Part shown: piece after piece, positions 1 through 4,962 of the stretch
How the letters are laid out: the number at the start of each line of letters is the position of its first letter
How positions within the stretch are numbered: the stretch's first letter is position 1
Assembly: GCA_031258995.1 (NCBI GenBank)
Contig: JAIRMB010000070.1
Span: 1-8,000 of the forward strand
Length of the DNA: 8,000 nucleotides
Origin: Puniceicoccales bacterium
GTDB taxonomy: Bacteria > Verrucomicrobiota > Verrucomicrobiia > Opitutales > JAIRLM01
Reading direction: 5' to 3'
Notes under the pieces: model-generated
Database searches by the model: none
What the model was told of the DNA's origin: nothing
The model's input: the letters and a program-made list of their open reading frames with translations, nothing else
Position numbers and translations under genes: made by a program

Positions 1-256
1 CACGGCCCGGCTCCACCTTGAAGTAGCTGGCTACCCGTCCCACCGGATAGCCGCTTTCATTCATGTAGGTGAGCGGTCGCACTAGGACATAGTCGGACCG
101 GCCACAGCGACCCCGAGCAAGATCCGCATTAAGCCGCTTGTTGTTGACCCAGCGTAAATTTTGAAGGCGAGCGAAGTTGTCGAGAACGAACTGTCCGAGA
201 TTGTGGCGCGTGTGCACATAGATGGCGCCGGGATTTCCTAAGCCCACCAGTAGCAT
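1..256 (-). CDS. pth: Peptidyl-tRNA hydrolase (Pth), N-terminal 85 residues; gene runs off the left edge
   Basis: The enzyme cleaves the ester bond of peptidyl-tRNAs released prematurely from ribosomes and so recycles tRNA in the cytoplasm. The visible part opens with MLLVGLGNPGAIY, has THTRHN-type context as HTRHNLG, and later RPLTYMNESG, all hallmarks of the bacterial Pth family. Asn8, the catalytic His18, and Met65-Asn66 match the known active-site Asn10, His20, Met67 and Asn68 of the E. coli enzyme. The C-terminal half, including the catalytic Asp, lies beyond position 1. The ATG at 256 is chosen because GAGGA lies 10 nt upstream and the protein then begins as in other Pth proteins. An in-frame ATG at 280 would add eight residues and has a weaker AGGGA upstream. 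The gene lies 75 nt downstream of the L25 gene on the same strand with no clear promoter or terminator between them, so co-transcription is likely. This arrangement is common in bacteria. Confidence 0.95.
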   Translation of the reverse strand, partial: MLLVGLGNPGAIYVHTRHNLGQFVLDNFARLQNLRWVNNKRLNADLARGRCGRSDYVLVRPLTYMNESGYPVGRVASYFKVEPGR

Positions 257-331
257 TAGATTTCTTTCCTCGACCACCATCGATCCAATGTCCCTACGGC
301 CACCAGGGCCGCCACTCTCCGTTGCCTAACG

Positions 332-988
332 CTAGGCCTTTCCCTTCTCCTTGGCCGGCCCCCCCGCCGCATCGCCGGCCGTCTCTCCATCGGCGGCCGC
401 TGAGGAAGCCTTTTCCTCCGTCTGGGTCTTTGGTGCGGCACACATGGCGATGACTAAATCCGGGGATCCGAGAAACTCCACCCCATCGAGCGGCTTCAGG
501 TCCTTCACGTGGACGATCTGTCCCACCTGCAGCTGGGAAACGTCCAGCACGTAGCCGGACGGCAGGTCTTTGGGTAGACAGCGCACCTCTAGCCCGTGGG
601 TTAGGAACTCCAGCACGCCGCCCTCCGCTTTCACGCCCACGCATTCCTCCTGACCGATAAGCGCGACTGGAATATGGGCGTGCATTTTCTTTTTCATGGA
701 GACTTCGTGAAAGTCTACGTGGAGAACGCCATCATCGATGGGATCCCGCTGTACTTCAGCGAGAACCACGGACCGTTCTTTTTTTTCTCCCATCGATAGC
801 GTAACGATGGCCGCCCCACCGGCGATGCGGCGCAGGACGACGCGCAGCTCCTTGCCGTCGACATAGAGCGCTGCATTTCCGGATTCCCCGTAGACCACTG
901 CGGGTACGCGGCCCGCCTTCCGTGCACGGCGTAACTCACCACGCCGCCGGTCTTTTCGCATTTCCGTTACCAACCCCAGTTTCTCCAT
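332..988 (-). CDS. rplY: Large-subunit ribosomal protein bL25, long (TL5/CTC) form
   Basis: This protein binds 5S rRNA in the central protuberance of the 50S subunit. The 218-residue product has the N-terminal L25 domain at about residues 1-94, with the basic stretch RKDRRRGELRRARKAG and the family motif GRVPAVVYG at 26-34. The C-terminal TL5-type beta domain spans about 99-183 and includes PVALIGQE and a GYVLDVSQLQVGQIVHV stretch. A 30-residue Ala/Glu/Lys/Gly-rich tail (about 187-218), probably disordered, follows. E. coli L25 has only the first domain, so this is the long form known from Thermus TL5 and from general-stress protein CTC. The ATG at 988 has AGGAG four bases upstream, which is slightly close, and lies about 25 nt below a good promoter. 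It heads a pair with pth. A GCCTA/TAGGC hairpin (324-337) overlaps the stop codon but has no U-tract, so readthrough into pth is expected. Confidence 0.96.
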   Translation of the reverse strand: MEKLGLVTEMRKDRRRGELRRARKAGRVPAVVYGESGNAALYVDGKELRVVLRRIAGGAAIVTLSMGEKKERSVVLAEVQRDPIDDGVLHVDFHEVSMKKKMHAHIPVALIGQEECVGVKAEGGVLEFLTHGLEVRCLPKDLPSGYVLDVSQLQVGQIVHVKDLKPLDGVEFLGSPDLVIAMCAAPKTQTEEKASSAAADGETAGDAAGGPAKEKGKA

Positions 989-1012
989 CGCTCTCCTCTC
1001 TCCGAGGGGTAC

Positions 1013-1042
1013 CGTCTAGTCGGCCGGCGGCCGATTTGTCAA
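1013..1042 (-). promoter_or_regulatory. Sigma70-type promoter of rplY-pth
   Basis: On the minus strand a perfect -35 box TTGACA (1042-1037) is followed after 18 nt by TAGACG (1018-1013), a weak -10 that keeps TA-A of TATAAT. Transcription would begin near 1006 and give a leader of only about 20 nt, just enough for the AGGAG ribosome site of rplY. The spacer is almost filled by a palindrome, annotated separately. Confidence 0.55.
1020..1034. promoter_or_regulatory. 15-bp palindrome in the rplY promoter spacer, possible operator
   Basis: TCGGCCG and CGGCCGA face each other across a single central G, forming a perfect inverted repeat. It occupies 15 of the 18 bases between the proposed -35 and -10 boxes. 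A dimeric repressor, or an activator that untwists an overlong spacer as MerR-family proteins do, could act here. CGGCCG-type palindromes also arise by chance in GC-rich DNA, so an operator role is only a suggestion. Confidence 0.35.
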
Positions 1043-1179
1043 ATGGAAATGGCCACTCGAACGGCCGTGTTTTTACGTTTTTTAGACGCAGCTGGAAAAC
1101 TGCGTTTCCCTGACGTGCCCACGGCTAGCGCACGCCTCTCTTCGTTTCACAAAAAACCAAAACTGCCATGCCAATCCTG

Positions 1180-1207
1180 CGGAGAAGGGCGGCCGAGCGA
1201 GCGATAG
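1180..1207 (+). repeat. Left copy of the direct repeat flanking the phosphatase cassette
   Basis: The exact 17-bp core GGCCGAGCGAGCGATAG (1191-1207) recurs in the same orientation at 2977-2993. Similarity extends leftwards as CGGA, three unlike bases, then GGGC, with one base missing compared with the right copy. This copy lies between the 3' end of the phosphatase gene and the rplY promoter. It may be a target-site or attachment-site duplication, a recombination scar, or one of many genomic copies of an intergenic repeat. Confidence 0.7.
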
Positions 1208-1272
1208 CAGAAATCCAATCTGTCGCATCCTGCCAGAAAGCAGCTGACCGCGGTGCCGTGCGCAACCGGGCT

Positions 1273-2805
1273 CTACCCCTGCGCAGGCGGCGCGGGCGGC
1301 TCAGGCGGCGCGGGCGGCGCGAGTGCGGCTAAATGCCGTCCATATCCACGCAAAGCATCAAATTGCGCCTTCGACTGTATAAACGTGCTGCGGGAATGGA
1401 TCCCAAGGATCAGCATCCTCTTATATAGGGCGGCCAGATTAAGTGTGTTATCGCAAACGAGTTGATTTTGGTTTCCTTCATCCCAAACGACATCCATGCC
1501 AAACTCTCGTGCCCGTCTTGCCCATTCCCATAGAGTGCGTGCCGTCAGCACCGTTGGCGCGCGACCGAGCCCTCCGTTGCAATGGTAAATGACATTACCC
1601 TCCCTATGTGCTCCTTCTATCGCGTGAAGTTGTCCGAATAGTGCATCAAATTGCTCATCATTAAATGCCCTGTTGTCCCCTAGGTTGGTGACGGCTATGT
1701 GGAACATTTCGTGGGTGCCGCGATCTTCCTCATTTTCCCCAGGTTGATTCGTGTAGACTAGCGGGGTAACCTGAATACGCTTGTCGGGGTATCTTTCAAC
1801 TCCCTCTTCATCAAGGGCTAGGTACTTCGGCTTGTTGTTGTTTGAGGCATAGTCTTGGACTTGTACATCACAAGTGTCGCTTGTGTCAAGGTCGCACCTT
1901 AAATCTACTATATACCTTGCCTTCCAGCGTGCTGCCATCTCAAAAAAAGGGCGGCGTCTTGCCTCGGATTCGGCTCTGTCGACTCGATCCTCGATTTGGG
2001 CCGTATCCTTGATTCGGACCGCATATGGCTCGTTGGGCGAGCAAGATATTGCTGCGCCAGGAATAATCTCATTACAGTCCTGCTGCATTCCCGTACTATA
2101 ATCATCGTCAGAAAACGGCCGCGGATGCGGAGCGTATATTACATCATCGACTCCGGTTCGAACGTAGGTGCTTGTGGTACTTTGTGTGCATAGTTGAAAG
2201 TGATACGGATGGCCTTGCCATACACATCTATCACTATGCACCGCTAGTATGAAGGCCCTTAAGCCATCTATGTAATTTGTCCATTTGCCCGAAGTTTTGC
2301 CGAAGTCTATTGACGCAGGGATCAGTGCAAGCTTGTCGGACGGAATGGCGTCTAGGCCGAATTTCTCTTCCAATTTCCCACAAAGTTGCTCGGCAGCCCT
2401 AGTCGTAGGGCTACTGGTCACCACATGAGCTGCCGAGGCAGCGTCAGTGGGGGCAACAGGTGCGCTGTCGGCGGGGTCTCCTTCTGCCGAGGTAGCGGCA
2501 GCGGAGGAAGGGGAGGAGGAAGCAGGATTGTCAACGGGAGGATCGGAGATCGGGGCGGCGGGGTCTGCACCAAGGTAGATGGACGCTGCCATACGGTTTA
2601 CGTCATCCAACACTAGACTTTTTCTATGTCTAAAAAGTGCGGCGAAAAACGAAACGATCGCGTTACTGAGGAGCCGACGATAGGAATACATAAGACAAAA
2701 CGTCGCTTTCCAATCTAATGCATTTAGCTGATCTTGAGTGAGTGGGGTCTGTACCGTCGCCAGACCCGGCGAAGTGGGCTGTGGAACTGCTGCACTTTGG
2801 CTCAC
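1273..2805 (-). CDS. Eukaryote-like classical protein-tyrosine phosphatase, putative host-directed effector
   Basis: The 510-residue product probably removes phosphate from phosphotyrosine. Its phosphatase domain covers roughly residues 210-490. FFEMAARWKARYIVDLR (287-303) resembles the DFWRMVWE...IVMLT element of PTPs. The P-loop is HCNGGLGRAPT, with nucleophile Cys409 and Arg415 in CX5R. Asp377, in NLGDNRA 32 residues earlier, fits the WPD-loop acid, and FIQSKAQF with Gln477 fits the Q-loop. Upstream are a 130-residue Ser/Ala/Pro-poor-in-structure start, including a disordered stretch at about 80-137, and a small hydrophobic patch near 46-58. The tail is APPAPPEPPAPPAQG. There is no Sec signal peptide; a flexible N-terminus is typical of type III secreted effectors such as YopH, but no secretion genes are in view. 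The GTG at 2805 is the first possible start in frame and lacks a Shine-Dalgarno. The gene is lower in GC (53, 42 and 53% in three lines counted) than its neighbours, has its own promoter and lies between direct repeats, which suggests acquisition. The phosphatase fold is fairly sure; the effector role is inferred. Confidence 0.85.
   Translation of the reverse strand: MSQSAAVPQPTSPGLATVQTPLTQDQLNALDWKATFCLMYSYRRLLSNAIVSFFAALFRHRKSLVLDDVNRMAASIYLGADPAAPISDPPVDNPASSSPSSAAATSAEGDPADSAPVAPTDAASAAHVVTSSPTTRAAEQLCGKLEEKFGLDAIPSDKLALIPASIDFGKTSGKWTNYIDGLRAFILAVHSDRCVWQGHPYHFQLCTQSTTSTYVRTGVDDVIYAPHPRPFSDDDYSTGMQQDCNEIIPGAAISCSPNEPYAVRIKDTAQIEDRVDRAESEARRRPFFEMAARWKARYIVDLRCDLDTSDTCDVQVQDYASNNNKPKYLALDEEGVERYPDKRIQVTPLVYTNQPGENEEDRGTHEMFHIAVTNLGDNRAFNDEQFDALFGQLHAIEGAHREGNVIYHCNGGLGRAPTVLTARTLWEWARRAREFGMDVVWDEGNQNQLVCDNTLNLAALYKRMLILGIHSRSTFIQSKAQFDALRGYGRHLAALAPPAPPEPPAPPAQG
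1286..1318 (-). repeat. 18-bp-period tandem repeat encoding the proline-rich tail
   Basis: The 15-mer GGCGGCGCGGGCGGC occurs at 1286-1300 and exactly again at 1304-1318, separated by TCA. In the phosphatase frame it encodes two PPAPP-type blocks joined by Glu. This shows recent duplication or slippage at the 3' end of the gene. Confidence 0.85.
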
Positions 2806-2890
2806 TGAAGTTTTTTTAACGTATGAAGTAGCATCTTGGTAGGAACGTAGGAAATTCCGTTGCGGTAGCGCTCAGCCATTCCACACGGCA

Positions 2891-2920
2891 ATTGTACCAA
2901 ATTAAGGGACACTTCGTCAA
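2891..2920 (-). promoter_or_regulatory. Strong sigma70-type promoter of the phosphatase gene
   Basis: On the minus strand TTGACG (2920-2915) and TACAAT (2896-2891) each match consensus in five of six positions and are 18 nt apart. Transcription would start near 2884 and give a leader of about 80 nt before the GTG start. It lies inside the direct repeats, so the cassette carries its own promoter and does not depend on rpsA or rplY signals. Confidence 0.65.
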
Positions 2921-2964
2921 GTATGAATCGTAATCAAGGCCACGACAGCTGCAGAGCTCAGAAA

Positions 2965-2993
2965 CGGATTTGGGCAGGCCGAGCGAGCGATAG
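2965..2993 (+). repeat. Right copy of the direct repeat flanking the phosphatase cassette
   Basis: This copy contains the 17-bp core GGCCGAGCGAGCGATAG at 2977-2993, preceded by CGGA, three unlike bases and GGGCA. It matches the copy at 1180-1207 apart from those three bases and one extra A. It lies about 45 nt upstream of the phosphatase -35 box and about 190 nt from the rpsA start. The distance from core to core is 1786 bp. Confidence 0.7.
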
Positions 2994-3085
2994 TACCACG
3001 TTTTCTTGGCGGTGTAGCACGGCGGCGACCCGACTTGCGGCGGAGAATAAAAAAGCTGGGACTGGAACCTCTCCCACGAAAAATC

Positions 3086-3113
3086 TTGCCATCCACAACG
3101 CCATTTCGATGAT
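3086..3113 (+). promoter_or_regulatory. Candidate rpsA promoter
   Basis: TTGCCA (3086-3091) and GATGAT (3108-3113) are 16 nt apart and match the sigma70 consensus in nine of twelve positions. Transcription would start near 3120 and give a leader of about 65 nt that contains the hairpin at 3160-3178. This is the best match I found between the cassette and rpsA, but it is not decisive. Confidence 0.3.
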
Positions 3114-3159
3114 CCGGCTGGACGTGGGGGTTCCGCGATCTTTAGTTCTCACCGCAAAC

Positions 3160-3178
3160 CCTCCGAACTACTCGGAGG
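3160..3178 (+). promoter_or_regulatory. Hairpin occluding the rpsA ribosome-binding site
   Basis: CCTCCGA (3160-3166) pairs perfectly with TCGGAGG (3172-3178) across the loop ACTAC. The 3' arm contains the strong Shine-Dalgarno GGAGG (3174-3178), seven bases before the rpsA ATG. The 5' arm therefore acts as an internal anti-Shine-Dalgarno. Such a structure should hold initiation low until it is opened or alternatively bound. S1 is known to repress its own mRNA in E. coli, so this is a plausible autoregulatory element. Confidence 0.6.
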
Positions 3179-3185
3179 CAAAATT

Positions 3186-4859
3186 ATGCAAAGTGTTATG
3201 GAGGAGCTCCTAGCCGGGAGCGCGCTCGCCCGCCTGGAAGAGGGGCAGATTGTGGGCGGCATTGTTACGGAAATCAGCCAGAATGAAGTGTCCATCGACA
3301 TTGGGGCAAAGTCGGAGGGGCGCGTGCGGCTCTCCGAATTTGAAGAGCCCGCCGAGGTGCACCCCAACATGGCGGTGGACGTTTTTCTCGCCAAGTTGGA
3401 GGGTGTCAATGGCAGCCCGATCCTCTGCTATGACCGGGCTAAGCAGCAGAAAAATTGGGAACGCATAGCGCAAACGGTAGAAGAGGGGGCTATCGTAACC
3501 GGAAAAATCAAGGCCAAAACGCGGGGAGGACTTACCGTAAGTATCGGAGTAGACGCATTTTTACCGCTGTCCCAGGTGGATTTGAAGCCGGTCATGGGGG
3601 TGGATGAGCTTATTGGCCGCACCTACGAATTCAAAGTGGTTAAAATCAATCGCGATCGCCGCAATATCGTCCTTTCCCGCCGGGAGGTGCTGGAGGAGGA
3701 GCGCTGGCGAAGGTCGAAGGAGATCTTCGATACCATCAAGGTGGGCGATATCGTGCGGGGGACCGTGAAAAATATCACGGACTACGGCGCTTTTGTGGAT
3801 TTGGACGGCGTGGACGGACTCTTACACGTGACAGACATAAGCTGGGGACGGGTTACCCATCCGAGCCAAACGCTGCGGGTGGGCGAAGAGCTGACCGTCA
3901 TGGTCATCGCCATTGACAAGGAACGGGAGCGCATCTCGCTGGGCCTTAAACAAACAACTCCGAATCCGTGGGATGACGTGGAACGCCGCTATCCAGTGGG
4001 GGCCTGCGTGCGCGGCAAGGTGGTAAATTTGGTGCCCTATGGGGCTTTTGTGGAACTGGAAGAAGGGCTGGAAGCACTCATCCACATCACGGAATTTTCC
4101 TGGTGGAAAAAAATTAGCAAGCCGGCGGACCTGCTCAAAATCGGTCAGGAGGTGGAGGCGGTGATCATCGCCGTCTCTTCCAAGGAGCAAAAAATTTCTC
4201 TCGGCATGCGGCAGCTGGAAGAAAACCCCTGGGAGCAGGTCGCGGGTCGCTACCCGATCGGTTCCACCGTTAGCGGTACGGTCCAAAATATGACCAACTA
4301 CGGCGCCTTCGTGGAGCTGGAGCCGGGCGTTCAGGGCATGGTACACGTTTCCGACATTTCCTGGACCCGGCGGCTGGGCCATCCAAGTGAAGTCTTTAAG
4401 GTGGGCGATCAGGTGGAAGCGATGGTCATGTCGGTAGACCAGGAAGGTCGTCGCATCTCGTTAAGTGTCAAGAATCTCAACGAGAATCCCTGGGATAATA
4501 TTCAGGAGAAATTTCACGTCGGCGACCGGGTGGAAGGAGAGGTCGTTAAGCTTACTAATTTCGGTGCCTTCGTGGAGTTGCCCGGCGGTATCGACGGGTT
4601 CATTCACTCCAGCCAAATGCAGGAAGAGCGGGCCGGTAGGGCAAAGAATCAGTTGGCCCTGGGACAGAAAGTGACGGCGGTGGTAATTCGGCTGGATGCC
4701 GCGGCCGAACGCGTTGCCCTATCCATAAAGGCGCTAGACTACGACAATGAGGCGCTGCAGAGCGAAATTACCGCCTGGAAGGAGGGCAACGGCTCCGAAA
4801 GCAGCAAGTTCGGCACCATTGGGGACCTCTTTACTAGTCAGGATTCCGACGACAGCTAG
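3186..4859 (+). CDS. rpsA: Small-subunit ribosomal protein bS1
   Basis: S1 binds mRNA on the 30S subunit and unwinds structured leaders for initiation. The 557-residue product has the same length as E. coli S1 and six S1 (OB-fold) repeats, at about 18-85, 99-168, 185-255, 270-342, 357-429 and 444-515. Repeats 3 to 6 keep the RNA-binding pattern GxxVxGxVxxxxxYGAFVxL (Phe in repeat 6), followed by a GLLHVTDISW-like segment. Repeats 1 and 2 are divergent, as expected for the ribosome-anchoring pair. A short acidic, Ser-rich tail with the GTIGDLF motif ends the protein. The ATG at 3186 has GGAGG seven bases upstream; ATG 3198 (Met5) lacks that spacing. The gene is divergent from the phosphatase gene and convergent with the peptidase gene, so it is probably transcribed alone. 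Its ribosome site is buried in a hairpin. Confidence 0.97.
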   Translation: MQSVMEELLAGSALARLEEGQIVGGIVTEISQNEVSIDIGAKSEGRVRLSEFEEPAEVHPNMAVDVFLAKLEGVNGSPILCYDRAKQQKNWERIAQTVEEGAIVTGKIKAKTRGGLTVSIGVDAFLPLSQVDLKPVMGVDELIGRTYEFKVVKINRDRRNIVLSRREVLEEERWRRSKEIFDTIKVGDIVRGTVKNITDYGAFVDLDGVDGLLHVTDISWGRVTHPSQTLRVGEELTVMVIAIDKERERISLGLKQTTPNPWDDVERRYPVGACVRGKVVNLVPYGAFVELEEGLEALIHITEFSWWKKISKPADLLKIGQEVEAVIIAVSSKEQKISLGMRQLEENPWEQVAGRYPIGSTVSGTVQNMTNYGAFVELEPGVQGMVHVSDISWTRRLGHPSEVFKVGDQVEAMVMSVDQEGRRISLSVKNLNENPWDNIQEKFHVGDRVEGEVVKLTNFGAFVELPGGIDGFIHSSQMQEERAGRAKNQLALGQKVTAVVIRLDAAAERVALSIKALDYDNEALQSEITAWKEGNGSESSKFGTIGDLFTSQDSDDS

Positions 4860-4889
4860 ACATCACAGCGGCTACGCCATGAAACCCTT

Positions 4890-4911
4890 GCCGGCCAGGA
4901 TGACGGCCGGC
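4890..4911. terminator. Hairpin between convergent rpsA and peptidase genes, possible terminator
   Basis: GCCGGCC (4890-4896) and GGCCGGC (4905-4911) form a perfect 7-bp all-GC stem with an 8-nt loop, 30 bases after the rpsA stop. No T-tract follows on either strand, so it is not a textbook intrinsic terminator. It could stall polymerase or protect 3' ends for both genes. A further 10-bp palindrome CACGGCCGTG lies at 4949-4958, just after the peptidase stop. Confidence 0.35.
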
Positions 4912-4962
4912 CGCGGATGGTGTCTCGAGAGTGGAAGAATTTGCGCCACACGGCCGTGCCGG

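Larger units (their letters stand above)
989..1272. other. Non-coding region between the phosphatase gene and rplY
   Basis: No ORF here is convincing. The region holds the rplY promoter, a small inverted repeat (ACGCAG 1086-1091 and CTGCGT 1100-1105, 8-nt loop) and the left copy of the direct repeat. Read on the minus strand, the T-rich stretch at 1163-1150, downstream of the phosphatase stop codon, is not preceded by a stable stem. I therefore do not call a terminator for that gene. Confidence 0.6.
2806..3185. other. Divergent intergenic region between the phosphatase gene and rpsA
   Basis: These 380 bases hold, from left to right, the phosphatase leader with an A7 tract (minus strand) and a two-copy 8-mer (GTAGGAAC/GTAGGAAA, 2839-2854). 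Next come the phosphatase promoter and the right direct repeat. Last is the rpsA leader, ending in a hairpin over its ribosome site. I see no tRNA-like cloverleaf and no convincing gene. Confidence 0.6.

Noticed and set aside
1150..1163. T-rich stretch on the minus strand downstream of the phosphatase gene as an intrinsic terminator
   Set aside because: No stable GC stem precedes it in the minus-strand transcript.
2923..3213. 96-codon plus-strand ORF between the phosphatase promoter and rpsA
   Set aside because: It has no ribosome site, no recognisable domain, overlaps the rpsA start in another frame, and contains the direct repeat and the rpsA hairpin; better explained as non-coding leader.
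3822..4382. 186-codon minus-strand ORF inside rpsA
   Set aside because: It lies opposite well-conserved S1 repeats in a high-GC gene, where long antisense frames are expected; no family resemblance was seen.
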